NCBI GenBank assembly: GCA_030704225.1
Contig: CP131915.1
Location: forward strand, 1,302,001 to 1,366,000
Length of the DNA: 64,000 nt
Source: Kosakonia sp. H02
Lineage (GTDB): Bacteria > Pseudomonadota > Gammaproteobacteria > Enterobacterales > Enterobacteriaceae
Reading direction: 5' to 3'
Numbering within the stretch: position 1 is the first letter of the stretch; the number at the start of each line of letters is the position of its first letter. A model generated the notes under the pieces. That model was given only the letters and a program-made list of their open reading frames with translations, ran no database searches and was not told where the DNA came from. This document shows, in pieces, positions 1 to 8,443 of the stretch. Position numbers and translations under genes: made by a program.

Positions 1-842
1 CCAATCTTGTCCTGGGCACCTTGCACATCCATACCCTGACCCAGCATCATGCCGAAACGGCGATTGCGCGACTGGTTGTCGGTACAGGTCAGCACCAGAT
101 CGCCCAGGCCTGCCATGCCCATAAAGGTGGCAGGATCTGCACCGAGCGCCGCGCCAAGACGCGACATTTCCGTCAGGCCACGAGTGATTAACGCCGTGCG
201 GGCATTTGCGCCAAAGCCGATACCGTCAGACATCCCCGCGCCAATCGCAATCACGTTTTTCACCGCGCCACCAAGCTGCACGCCGATGAAATCCGGGTTG
301 CTATAGACACGGAAACTTTTGCCGCAGTGGAGAAGCTGCTGAAGATCTTCCGCAAATTGCGGATCGGTGGAAGCCAGCGAAATTGCCGTCGGCAGTCCCG
401 CCGCCAGCTCTTTTGCGAATGTCGGGCCGGAAATCACCGCCAGCGGGATCGTCGGGCCTAAAATTTCACGCGCCACGTCCTGTAACAGACGCCCGGTTTC
501 CGCCTCCAGCCCTTTTGTCGCCCAGACAATGCGCGCGTCATCACGCATCAGCGGTTTGATTTGCGACAGCACATCGCCAAAGACATGGCTGGGTACGACA
601 ACCAGAATGTTACGGCTGGCAGCCAGCGCACGGGCGAGATCGCTCTCAAGCTGGAGCGTGTCGGGAAAAGGCACATCGGGGAGAAACGCCACGTTGCAAC
701 GATCGTGTTGCAGCGTCGCGATATGTTTTGGGTCATGGCCCCACAGCACAACCGGGTGGCCATTTCTTGCCAGGGTGATGGCAAGAGCGGTGCCGTAAGA
801 GCCGGCACCGATCACAGTCATTGCAGCATTAAGTGCGTTCAT
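1..842 (-). CDS. gpsA: Glycerol-3-phosphate dehydrogenase [NAD(P)+] GpsA (3' end cut by window edge)
   Basis: Makes sn-glycerol 3-phosphate from dihydroxyacetone phosphate in the cytoplasm, the first step of phospholipid synthesis. Reading the minus strand from the ATG at 842 gives an uninterrupted frame to the window edge (about 280 of the usual 339 codons). The N-terminus shows the Rossmann motif VIGAGSYGTALA, and further in come the family segments GPTFAKELA and GGAVKNVIAIGAG with the conserved lysine. The start shares one base with the secB stop (TGATG), so translation is probably coupled. Order yibN-grxC-secB-gpsA is the enterobacterial one. Only the C-terminus is missing, because of the window edge, not a mutation. 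Confidence 0.97.
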   Translation of the reverse strand, partial: MNALNAAMTVIGAGSYGTALAITLARNGHPVVLWGHDPKHIATLQHDRCNVAFLPDVPFPDTLQLESDLARALAASRNILVVVPSHVFGDVLSQIKPLMRDDARIVWATKGLEAETGRLLQDVAREILGPTIPLAVISGPTFAKELAAGLPTAISLASTDPQFAEDLQQLLHCGKSFRVYSNPDFIGVQLGGAVKNVIAIGAGMSDGIGFGANARTALITRGLTEMSRLGAALGADPATFMGMAGLGDLVLTCTDNQSRNRRFGMMLGQGMDVQGAQDKI

Positions 843-1309
843 CAGGCATCCTGATGTTCTTCGGCACCTTCGCCAGTCTGCTGTTGCAGGTAGTTCATGA
901 ACAGCGCATCAAAGTTGACCGGTGCAAGGTTCAGTTGTGGGAAAGTACCGCGGGAAACCAGGCTGGTGATGCACTCGCGGGCATACGGGAACAGAATGTT
1001 CGGGCAGTATGCACCCAGGCAGTGCGCCATCTGCGTTCCTTCGATACCGTCGATGGAGAAGATACCGCCTTGCTGAACTTCGCACAGGAAGCCGGTTTCT
1101 TCGCCCAGAGAAGCGGTCACGGTAACGCGCAGAACCACTTCATAAACGCCTTCTGCCAGCTGTGTGGAGGCAGTATCCAGATCCAGTTTTACTTCTGGCT
1201 GCCACTCTTTCTGGAAAATATGTGGCGCATTCGGCGCTTCGAAAGAAATGTCTTTCGTATAGATACGCTGAATCTGAAAAGTCATTTCGGTGTTGTTTTG
1301 TTCGGACAT
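842..1309 (-). CDS. secB: Protein-export chaperone SecB
   Basis: A 155-residue cytoplasmic chaperone, working as a tetramer, that holds precursor proteins unfolded and hands them to SecA for export. Length and sequence (start MSEQNNTEMTFQIQRIY, the conserved stretch LGAYCPNILFPYARECI) match the enterobacterial protein end to end. It lies between grxC and gpsA on the same strand; the gap to grxC is about 39 bases and the end overlaps the gpsA start. The acidic glutamate- and alanine-rich tail is typical of the family. Confidence 0.98.
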   Translation of the reverse strand: MSEQNNTEMTFQIQRIYTKDISFEAPNAPHIFQKEWQPEVKLDLDTASTQLAEGVYEVVLRVTVTASLGEETGFLCEVQQGGIFSIDGIEGTQMAHCLGAYCPNILFPYARECITSLVSRGTFPQLNLAPVNFDALFMNYLQQQTGEGAEEHQDA

Positions 1310-1348
1310 AAGTGCATAACCCCTAAGTGTTGTAGTGCTTTAAAAGCA

Positions 1349-1600
1349 TTAACGTAACAGCGGATCCAATCCGCCACGCGCATCCAGCGCATATAAATCG
1401 TCACAGCCACCAATGTGCTGCGCATCAATAAAAATCTGCGGAACCGTGGTACGGCCACTACGTTGAATCATCTCTTCACGTTTTACCATGTCGCCATCGA
1501 TTGGCAGCTCAGCAAAATCAACGCCTTTGCTGGTGAGCAGCGCTTTTGCGCGATGGCAAAACGGACAGGTTGCTTTAGTGTAGATTTCGATATTGGCCAT
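1349..1600 (-). CDS. grxC: Glutaredoxin 3
   Basis: An 83-residue glutathione-dependent thiol-disulfide oxidoreductase of the cytoplasm. The dithiol active site CPFC is at residues 12-15, followed by the glutathione-binding TVPQIFID (cis-proline) and GGCDDLYAL segments, so all functional elements are present. It sits between yibN and secB on the same strand, the usual enterobacterial order, and is probably co-transcribed with them. Confidence 0.97.
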   Translation of the reverse strand: MANIEIYTKATCPFCHRAKALLTSKGVDFAELPIDGDMVKREEMIQRSGRTTVPQIFIDAQHIGGCDDLYALDARGGLDPLLR

Positions 1601-1646
1601 AACTCTTCTCCCATTTCACCCTGTGGGCCGCAGCCCACCGGGAAAA

Positions 1647-2078
1647 TTATTTACCGCGAACTAACGGCAGATTTTCGCCGACCCAGCCAGAGATACCCTC
1701 TTTGAGCACGAAGACTTTCTCAAAACCCGCTTTCACCAGCTCATTTGCCGGGGTCTGCGCCTGCATGCCGGTACCATCAACAACGATAATCGGCGCGCTT
1801 TTACGTTTTTCAAGCTCACCTACATTATTGGCTTTGATCTCGCCTGGCAGCAAATTCACAGAGCCTGCGATATGACCTTTACGGAAATCATCACGCTGAC
1901 GTAAGTCCACAACCACCGCATCTTCTTTGTTGATAAGGTGAGTGGCCTGGCCGCGAGAAATCACTTTCACTTTCGACGCCATGCCTTTGAAAGTAGTGAA
2001 TAATACCGCGCCGAACAACGCAATCCAGCCGATACAGAGTATCGGGTTGCGTCCAATAAATTGCATAATTTCTTGCAT
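1647..2078 (-). CDS. yibN: Rhodanese-domain membrane protein YibN, active-site cysteine absent
   Basis: A 143-residue protein with one N-terminal membrane segment (about residues 5-29) and a rhodanese-like domain behind it. The start at 2078 (MQEIMQF) gives the length of the E. coli protein; a few upstream residues are in frame but not conserved. The rhodanese features VVVDLRQRDDFRKGHIAGS and the final LPLVRGK are clear. At the position where rhodaneses carry the persulfide-forming cysteine (I recall GMQCQ in E. coli YibN) this copy reads GMQAQ, so sulfurtransferase activity is doubtful. First gene of the yibN-grxC-secB-gpsA group. Confidence 0.94.
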   Translation of the reverse strand: MQEIMQFIGRNPILCIGWIALFGAVLFTTFKGMASKVKVISRGQATHLINKEDAVVVDLRQRDDFRKGHIAGSVNLLPGEIKANNVGELEKRKSAPIIVVDGTGMQAQTPANELVKAGFEKVFVLKEGISGWVGENLPLVRGK

Positions 2079-2324
2079 CTGGGGTAACAACTCCCGACTA
2101 AGTGATTAAAAACCAGCAAGGAGTATACCTGCGCAGGGTGGCAAATACAGCCAGCGAGCACGACGGAATGCATTTTCTGCGGCGCGTTACGAAAAAAATG
2201 GATAAACCTGTGCAAAACACTCCCCTGCCTGGCCGCTTTCTTTGATCTTCTGCGGCTATTTGATCGATTCAGCTGTAGTAAAGTTACGCAAAATTTTTTG
2301 TCTTCAGAGCATGAGGTTGTCGCA

Positions 2325-3869
2325 ATGTCGGTTTCTAAAAAACCTATGGTACTGGTGATTCTGGATGGCTATGGCTACCGTGAAGACCAGCAGGATAACG
2401 CAATTTTCAACGCAAAAACCCCGGTCATGGACCAACTGTGGGCCAACCGCCTGCATACCTTAATTGACGCATCTGGCCTTGAAGTCGGTCTGCCGGATCG
2501 CCAGATGGGTAACTCCGAAGTGGGGCACGTCAACCTGGGCGCAGGCCGTATTGTTTATCAGGATTTGACCCGCCTGGACGTTGAAATCAAAGAACGTACC
2601 TTCTTTACCAACCCGGTGCTGAGCGGCGCGGTTGATAAAGCCGTTGCCGCAGGCAAAGCCGTGCATATTATGGGCCTGCTCTCCGCAGGCGGCGTGCACA
2701 GCCATGAAGACCATATTATGGCAATGGTTGAACTGGCCGCCGATCGTGGTGCGGACAAAATCTATCTGCACGCGTTCCTCGACGGTCGCGATACACCGCC
2801 GCGCAGTGCAGAAGCCTCCCTGAAAAAATTTGAAGAGAAGTTTGCCGCATTAGGGAAAGGCCGCGTCGCGACTATTGTTGGTCGTTACTACGCTATGGAT
2901 CGCGACAACCGTTGGGATCGCGTTGAGCAAGCGTATGATCTGATGACCCAGGCCAAAGGTGAGTTCACTTTTGATAGCGCAGTGGCGGGGTTGCAGGCGG
3001 CTTACGCGCGCGATGAAAATGACGAGTTCGTTAAAGCGACCGTGATCCGCGCGGCGGGCCAGGCCGATGCGGCAATGCAGGATGGCGACGCGCTGATTTT
3101 CATGAACTTCCGCGCCGACCGCGCTCGCGAAATCACCCGTGCATTTGTTAATGCCGATTTTGACGGTTTTGCACGTAAGAAAGTGGTTAATCTTGATTTC
3201 GTGATGCTGACTGAATACGCCGCCGATATCAAAACCGCCGTTGCCTACCCGCCGACATCTCTGGCGAACACGCTTGGTGAGTGGATGGCGAAGAAAAACC
3301 GCACCCAGTTGCGCATTTCCGAAACGGAAAAATATGCCCACGTGACGTTCTTCTTTAACGGCGGCGTTGAAGAGCCGTTCCCGGGCGAAGATCGCATTCT
3401 GATTAACTCACCGAAGGTCGCAACCTATGATTTGCAGCCGGAAATGAGCTCTGCCGAGCTAACTGAAAAACTGGTTGCAGCCATCACCAGCGGTAAATAC
3501 GACACTATTATTTGTAACTACCCGAATGGTGATATGGTCGGCCACACCGGCGTATTTGATGCCGCCGTTGCCGCCGTTGAAGCGCTGGATAACTGCATTG
3601 CGCAAGTCACCAACGCTGTGGAATCCGTTGGCGGCCAGATGCTGATCACTGCCGACCACGGTAACGCAGAACAGATGCGCGACCCGGCGACCGGCCAGGC
3701 GCACACCGCGCACACCAACCTGCCGGTGCCGCTGATCTACGTGGGTGGCAAAGCAGTGAAAGCCGTTGCAGGCGGTAAACTTTCCGACATCGCGCCGACC
3801 ATGCTGTCGCTGATGGGCGAGGAAATCCCGCAAGAGATGACTGGTAAGCCGCTGTTCATCGTGGAATAA
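2325..3869 (+). CDS. gpmM: 2,3-bisphosphoglycerate-independent phosphoglycerate mutase
   Basis: Interconverts 3- and 2-phosphoglycerate in glycolysis and gluconeogenesis using manganese, not 2,3-bisphosphoglycerate. The 514-residue product belongs to the alkaline-phosphatase superfamily: metal motif LVILDGYG near the start, catalytic serine at residue 64 in GNSEVGHVNLGAGR, and late metal ligands in NYPNGDMVGHTG and ITADHGNAEQM. I chose the ATG at 2325 (MSVSKKPMV) because the nine upstream in-frame residues are not part of the family protein. It is followed after 9 bases by envC, with a terminator-like hairpin across the junction. Confidence 0.98.
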   Translation: MSVSKKPMVLVILDGYGYREDQQDNAIFNAKTPVMDQLWANRLHTLIDASGLEVGLPDRQMGNSEVGHVNLGAGRIVYQDLTRLDVEIKERTFFTNPVLSGAVDKAVAAGKAVHIMGLLSAGGVHSHEDHIMAMVELAADRGADKIYLHAFLDGRDTPPRSAEASLKKFEEKFAALGKGRVATIVGRYYAMDRDNRWDRVEQAYDLMTQAKGEFTFDSAVAGLQAAYARDENDEFVKATVIRAAGQADAAMQDGDALIFMNFRADRAREITRAFVNADFDGFARKKVVNLDFVMLTEYAADIKTAVAYPPTSLANTLGEWMAKKNRTQLRISETEKYAHVTFFFNGGVEEPFPGEDRILINSPKVATYDLQPEMSSAELTEKLVAAITSGKYDTIICNYPNGDMVGHTGVFDAAVAAVEALDNCIAQVTNAVESVGGQMLITADHGNAEQMRDPATGQAHTAHTNLPVPLIYVGGKAVKAVAGGKLSDIAPTMLSLMGEEIPQEMTGKPLFIVE

Positions 3870-3900
3870 TCGCTCCCCATGAGGGGAAAGGCGATTTTTT
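3868..3900 (+). terminator. Terminator-like hairpin spanning gpmM stop and envC start
   Basis: AATCGC and CCCC pair with GGGG and GCGATT and are followed by a run of T. The gpmM stop codon is in the left foot and the envC start ATG (3879) lies in the loop. It is shaped like an intrinsic terminator, yet it sits in the first codons of envC, so it may instead limit read-through or control envC translation. Confidence 0.5.
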
Positions 3901-5144
3901 CAATTACATGGGTCGGGCTCCGACCTCTACTTTGCGCCAGCGCACTCAGCGCTGGCGCATTGCTGTGCGCCATTCCCGCCCATGCGGATGACCGCGACCA
4001 GCTCAAATCTATTCAGGCCGATATCGCCGCCAAAGAGCGCGCGGTACGCCAGCAACAGCAGCAACGCGCGGGTCTGCTCGCTCAACTAAAAGCGCAGGAA
4101 CAGGCCATCTCTGCCGCTGCCCGCCAACTGCATGAAACGCAAAAGACCCTCACTCAGCTCAATAAACAAATTGATGAGATGAACGCCTCGATAGCCAAAC
4201 TGGAACGCCAGCGCGCAGCGCAGGAGCGCAACCTTGCCGCCCAGCTTGATGCTGCGTTTCGCCAGGGTGAGCACACCGGCATTCAGCTAATTTTAAGCGG
4301 TGAAGAGAGCCAACGCGGCCAGCGCTTACAGGCCTATTTCGGCTATCTCAACCAGGCACGACAGGAAACGATCGCCCAGTTGAAACAGACGCGCGAAGAG
4401 GTTGCCACGCAGAAAAGCGAGCTGGAAGAGAAGCAGAGCCAGCAACAAACGCTGCTGTATGAGCAAAAAGCGCAGCAGGCGAAGCTGGAACAGGCGCGCA
4501 GCGAGCGGCAAAAAACCCTTGCCGGGCTGGAGTCCTCCATTCAGCAGGGGCAGCAGCAGCTCAGTGAACTGCGCGCGAACGAATCCCGTTTGCGTGACCG
4601 CCTTGCGCGTGCGGAAGCCGCTGCAAAAGCCCGTGCCGAGCGCGAGGCTCGTGAAGCGCAGGCGGTGCGCGACCGCCAGAACGAAGCCAGCCGCAAAGGC
4701 ACCACATATAAACCCACCGAAAGTGAACGCTCGCTAATGTCCCGCACCGGCGGGCTCGGTTCGCCATCGGGCAAAGCTTTCTGGCCGGTTCGCGGCCCGT
4801 TGCTGCATCGCTATGGCGAACAGTTGCAGGGTGAGCTACGTTGGAAAGGGATTGTTATCGGTGCGTCTGAAGGCAGCGAAGTCAAAGCTATCGCTGATGG
4901 GCGCGTCATTCTGGCCGACTGGCTGCAAGGTTATGGCCTGGTGGTGGTCGTTGAGCACGGCAAAGGCGATATGAGCCTGTATGGTTACAACCAAAGTGCC
5001 CTGGTCAGCGTCGGTGCGCAGGTGCGCGCGGGCCAACCGATAGCGCTCGTCGGGAGCAGTGGCGGTCAGGGCCGGCCTTCACTCTATTTCGAAATTCGCC
5101 GTCAGGGTCAGGCGGTCAATCCACAACCGTGGTTGGGAAGATAG
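3879..5144 (+). CDS. envC: Murein hydrolase activator EnvC
   Basis: A periplasmic divisome protein recruited by FtsEX that switches on the amidases AmiA and AmiB to split septal peptidoglycan. The 421-residue product has a signal peptide (hydrophobic stretch ending in PAHA, about residue 36), a long coiled coil rich in Gln/Glu/Ala/Arg to about residue 275, and a C-terminal LytM/M23 domain (PVRGPLLHRYGEQ to NPQPWLGR). The LytM domain is of the degenerate, non-catalytic kind expected for an activator. The ATG at 3879 gives nearly the E. coli length (419), but no clear Shine-Dalgarno precedes it and it falls in a hairpin loop. Followed directly by yibQ. Confidence 0.95.
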   Translation: MRGKAIFSITWVGLRPLLCASALSAGALLCAIPAHADDRDQLKSIQADIAAKERAVRQQQQQRAGLLAQLKAQEQAISAAARQLHETQKTLTQLNKQIDEMNASIAKLERQRAAQERNLAAQLDAAFRQGEHTGIQLILSGEESQRGQRLQAYFGYLNQARQETIAQLKQTREEVATQKSELEEKQSQQQTLLYEQKAQQAKLEQARSERQKTLAGLESSIQQGQQQLSELRANESRLRDRLARAEAAAKARAEREAREAQAVRDRQNEASRKGTTYKPTESERSLMSRTGGLGSPSGKAFWPVRGPLLHRYGEQLQGELRWKGIVIGASEGSEVKAIADGRVILADWLQGYGLVVVVEHGKGDMSLYGYNQSALVSVGAQVRAGQPIALVGSSGGQGRPSLYFEIRRQGQAVNPQPWLGR

Positions 5145-5146
5145 GT

Positions 5147-6073
5147 TTGCTTCAATTTCGTCGTATCGTGTTCACCTTTGCCAGCCTGCTGGCGTTCTCC
5201 TTCCCGGTGTTTGCCGGCAAACTGGCCATCGTAATCGACGATTTTGGCTATCGTCCACAGACTGAAAACCAGGTGCTGGCCATGCCACAGGCGGTTTCCG
5301 TCGCGGTGCTGCCCAATGCCACACATGCACACGAAATGGCGACCAAAGCCCATAACAGCGGCCATGAAGTGCTGATCCATTTGCCGATGGCTCCCCTCAG
5401 CAAACAACCGCTGGAAAAAGATACTCTGCGCCCGGAGATGAGCAGTGCAGAGATCGAGCGCATTATTAGCGAAGCTGTTAACAAAGTGCCGTACGCCGTA
5501 GGGCTGAATAACCATATGGGCAGCGCCATGACCTCAAGCCTGTTCGGTATGCAAAAAGTGATGCAGGCGCTGGAGCGCTATAACCTTTATTTCCTCGACA
5601 GCATGACCATTGGCAACAGCCAGGCGATGCGGGCTTCGTCAGGAACCGGTGTTAAAGTCATCAAACGCAAAGTGTTCCTCGACGATACGCAAAACGAAGG
5701 TGATATTCGCCGCCAGTTCAACCGCGCCGTAGCGCTGGCTCGCCGTAACGGTTCCGCCATTGCTATTGGTCATCCACATCCGGCAACCGTGCGCGTTCTC
5801 CAGCAAGCGCTCTCTGGCCTGCCGGAGGATATTACGCTGGTGCGCCCGAGCGAACTGCTTAATGAGCCGCAGGTAGATACTTCAACGCCAGCCCAACCGC
5901 AGCCACCTCAGCCACCGCGCAACCCGTTCCGTGGTGTGAAAGTGTGTAAAGCGAAGCAGAAGCCAGAGCCGGTTAACGCCAGCCGCTTCTTTAGTGTGGT
6001 CGGTGAAAGTATCAGTGAAAGTACGCTGATTCAGTACTTCCAGCACCAGTGGCAAGGCTGGGGCCGGAAGTAA
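5147..6073 (+). CDS. yibQ: Divergent polysaccharide deacetylase family protein YibQ
   Basis: About 308 residues with a signal peptide (FTFASLLAFSFPVFA) and a divergent polysaccharide deacetylase domain: KLAIVIDDFGYR near the N-terminus, VLIHLPMAP, and the late AIGHPHPATV. It is exported and its substrate is unknown; linkage to envC suggests a cell-wall role. A TTG start at 5147, three bases past the envC stop with GGGAAG upstream, aligns with the usual N-terminus (LQFRR); a GTG at 5129 inside envC is the alternative. It runs toward waaH with only 8 bases between stops. Confidence 0.9.
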   Translation: MLQFRRIVFTFASLLAFSFPVFAGKLAIVIDDFGYRPQTENQVLAMPQAVSVAVLPNATHAHEMATKAHNSGHEVLIHLPMAPLSKQPLEKDTLRPEMSSAEIERIISEAVNKVPYAVGLNNHMGSAMTSSLFGMQKVMQALERYNLYFLDSMTIGNSQAMRASSGTGVKVIKRKVFLDDTQNEGDIRRQFNRAVALARRNGSAIAIGHPHPATVRVLQQALSGLPEDITLVRPSELLNEPQVDTSTPAQPQPPQPPRNPFRGVKVCKAKQKPEPVNASRFFSVVGESISESTLIQYFQHQWQGWGRK

Positions 6074-6081
6074 GCCTGAGA

Positions 6082-7116
6082 TTAATAGATTTTCAGCGCC
6101 TTGCGGGCTAGCCGGTGATGCGAAACGGTTTTGTCCCGCCATTTATACAGACGAATGGACCACAGTAGCGCCTGGTAAGCGAGTTTCACACTGCGCACGT
6201 TGCTGACCATTCTTTTAAACATCCCTGAGGTATAAATCTCCGCAATCATGCGCTTGCGAATTGCCTGATCGGATTCTTTTCTCACGGCATGGCATACACG
6301 TAAGGCTTCATAAGTAATCTGCTGATGAAACTCCGGATATATCGTTATTTTGTCAGCATAATCGCAATTAAGTTTTTCAAGCAGGCGGGTAATTTTCATG
6401 TAATGGCGTTGATAAGCCAGATTTTTCTGCCCACTGCGTTTTAATCGGCTGACGGAACAATCGTGCAGGAAATATTTATATAACGATTGTTCGGTATATC
6501 GCACACGTTTGGCGTTATACATAAATTCAGTGGTCCAGATAATATCCTGATGATGCAGTCCTGGAATAAATTCAATGCGATTTTGCTTAATTACATCGTG
6601 ACGATAAACGCCCATCCAGACAACATGCGTCCAGCGGCGGCTTGCCAGCGCCATTCGTAACCAGTCTGGTCCGTTTAGCACACCGGTAGAACGAACGCGA
6701 TCTACCGGTATGGATTGCCAGGTGCTGCCTGTCTGCCGATCGCACCAATCTGAGTTACATTGCGCGACATCCAGATCATCTTCCAGCGCCATTTTCATCA
6801 GCGTTTCATACATTTGCGGATAGACAATATCATCGGCATCGACAAAGGCAATGTAGTCACCCGTGGCATGCTCCAGCCCGCGATTTCGCGCCACTGACGC
6901 GCCGGCGTTGCATTGGTGGATAAGGTGAATGTGAGGGTACTTCTTTGCGTAACCCTCTGCTATTTCAGCAGAATGATCGGTAGAACCATCGTTTACGATG
7001 ATGATTTCAAGCGCAGTCCAGGTTTGCGATAACAACGATTCCATGCATGGAATAAATTCATCACCTGCGTTGTAGAGAGGAATAATAACGCTAAGTTTCC
7101 CAGGGCTATTCATCAT
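6082..7116 (-). CDS. waaH: LPS core glucuronosyltransferase WaaH (YibD), GT2 family
   Basis: A 344-residue family 2 glycosyltransferase that in E. coli adds glucuronic acid to heptose III of the LPS inner core. Visible: the GT-A start LSVIIPLYNAG, NDGSTD, the DxD-type motif FVDADD, and a basic C-terminus. It matches YibD along its whole length, including RRWTHVVWMGVYR and GLHHQDI. It is monocistronic, converges on yibQ, and is separated from tdh by a 292-base gap that holds a PmrA-box-like sequence about 50 bases upstream of the start. In related bacteria it responds to phosphate starvation (PhoB) and to BasR/PmrA; only the second site could be seen here. Confidence 0.95.
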   Translation of the reverse strand: MMNSPGKLSVIIPLYNAGDEFIPCMESLLSQTWTALEIIIVNDGSTDHSAEIAEGYAKKYPHIHLIHQCNAGASVARNRGLEHATGDYIAFVDADDIVYPQMYETLMKMALEDDLDVAQCNSDWCDRQTGSTWQSIPVDRVRSTGVLNGPDWLRMALASRRWTHVVWMGVYRHDVIKQNRIEFIPGLHHQDIIWTTEFMYNAKRVRYTEQSLYKYFLHDCSVSRLKRSGQKNLAYQRHYMKITRLLEKLNCDYADKITIYPEFHQQITYEALRVCHAVRKESDQAIRKRMIAEIYTSGMFKRMVSNVRSVKLAYQALLWSIRLYKWRDKTVSHHRLARKALKIY

Positions 7117-7165
7117 TAATTACCTGATTCATTGTCATTACGGTGACTATTATTGGCCTGCTTAA

Positions 7166-7182
7166 GTTAAGAAAGAATTAAG
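7166..7182 (-). promoter_or_regulatory. Candidate PmrA/BasR box upstream of waaH
   Basis: On the minus strand two half-sites, CTTAAT and CTTAAC, are separated by five bases, matching the direct-repeat PmrA box (YTTAAK-N5-YTTAAK) except for the last base. A TAATAG -10-like hexamer follows before the waaH ATG, so the second half-site would lie near -35. yibD is a reported PmrA-regulated gene in Salmonella. Confidence 0.5.
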
Positions 7183-7372
7183 ACGGACCTTTTAATTGTG
7201 TAATGTTTCTGACACGCCTTCTCCCGGTTAGTTTCATCTGATCGGAATATTAATAATTAAAGAGTAGCGGGCATGGCAGACACAGGTAATAAGACTATTG
7301 CGTAATTACGAAGGAATTATGTCAATGACAAAACTTTACAGTCAGAGGTGGGAATTAAGATTTATCGTAGGT

Positions 7373-7401
7373 AAAAATAAGGGCCGAATAACGACCCTTA
7401 T
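7373..7401 (-). terminator. Intrinsic terminator of kbl-tdh
   Basis: Just after the tdh stop on the minus strand, ATAAGGG and CCCTTAT form a stem followed by TTTTTA, a typical rho-independent terminator. Confidence 0.75.
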
Positions 7402-7408
7402 TTATATT

Positions 7409-8434
7409 TTAGTTCCAACTGAGGATAACTTTACCGGACTGGCCCGAACGCATTGCATCGAAGCCTTGTTGGAAATCATCAATAGCGAAACGGTGCGTGA
7501 TAATCGGTGAGAGATCCAGACCGGACTGGATCAACGCCGCCATCTTGTACCAGGTTTCGAACATCTCACGGCCATAAATGCCTTTGATAAACAATCCCTT
7601 AAAGATAACTTTATTCCAGTCGATAGACATATCCGACGGCGGAATACCTAACATGGCAATGCGACCGCCGTGGTTCATGGTATCGAGCATGGTACGAAAC
7701 GCTGGCGGCGCGCCGGACATCTCCAGGCCAACGTCAAACCCTTCCGTCATGCCCAGCTCGGCCATCACATCACCGAGGCTCTCGTTAGCCACGTTCACCG
7801 CGCGAGTCACGCCCATTTTGCGCGCCAGCTCGAGGCGGTATTCATTCACATCGGTGATCACCACATGGCGCGCGCCAACGTGTTTCGCCACTGCCGCGGC
7901 CATAATACCAATCGGGCCTGCGCCAGAAACCAGCACATCTTCACCCACCAAATCGAAAGAAAGCGCGGTGTGTACTGCGTTACCAAACGGGTCAAAAATC
8001 GACGCCAGGTCGTCAGAGATATTGTCCGGGATTTTAAACGCGTTAAACGCCGGGATAACCAGGTACTCGGCAAAGCAACCCGGACGATTCACGCCCACGC
8101 CAACGGTGTTGCGACACAGGTGCGTACGGCCCGCGCGGCAATTGCGGCAGTGACCGCAGGTGATATGACCTTCGCCAGAGACGCGATCGCCAATCTTGAA
8201 GCCTTTTACTTCCTGGCCGATACCGACCACTTCGCCCACATATTCGTGCCCAACAACCATCGGCACCGGAATGGTTTTCTTTGACCAGTCATCCCAGTTG
8301 TAAATGTGCACATCGGTTCCGCAGATAGCGGTTTTACGGATCTTAATCAGCAGATCGTTATGTCCGACTTCCGGCTCCGGCACGTCGGTCATCCAGATAC
8401 CTTCTTCCGCTTTCAGTTTGGATAACGCTTTCAT
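7409..8434 (-). CDS. tdh: L-threonine 3-dehydrogenase
   Basis: Oxidises L-threonine with NAD+ to 2-amino-3-ketobutyrate in the cytoplasm, the substrate of its operon partner Kbl. This 341-residue zinc-dependent medium-chain dehydrogenase shows catalytic Cys38 in TAICGTDVHIYNWDDW, GHEYVGEVVGIG, the structural-zinc cysteines in GHITCGHCRNCRAGRTHLC and the nucleotide loop GAGPIGIMAAAVA. It starts 9 bases after kbl and is followed by a terminator, so kbl-tdh is a two-gene operon, inserted between waaH and hldD as in E. coli. Confidence 0.98.
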   Translation of the reverse strand: MKALSKLKAEEGIWMTDVPEPEVGHNDLLIKIRKTAICGTDVHIYNWDDWSKKTIPVPMVVGHEYVGEVVGIGQEVKGFKIGDRVSGEGHITCGHCRNCRAGRTHLCRNTVGVGVNRPGCFAEYLVIPAFNAFKIPDNISDDLASIFDPFGNAVHTALSFDLVGEDVLVSGAGPIGIMAAAVAKHVGARHVVITDVNEYRLELARKMGVTRAVNVANESLGDVMAELGMTEGFDVGLEMSGAPPAFRTMLDTMNHGGRIAMLGIPPSDMSIDWNKVIFKGLFIKGIYGREMFETWYKMAALIQSGLDLSPIITHRFAIDDFQQGFDAMRSGQSGKVILSWN

Positions 8435-8443
8435 TGCACGTCC

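Noticed and set aside
7298..7510. 70-codon plus-strand frame between waaH and tdh
   Set aside because: It runs through the tdh terminator and into tdh on the opposite strand.
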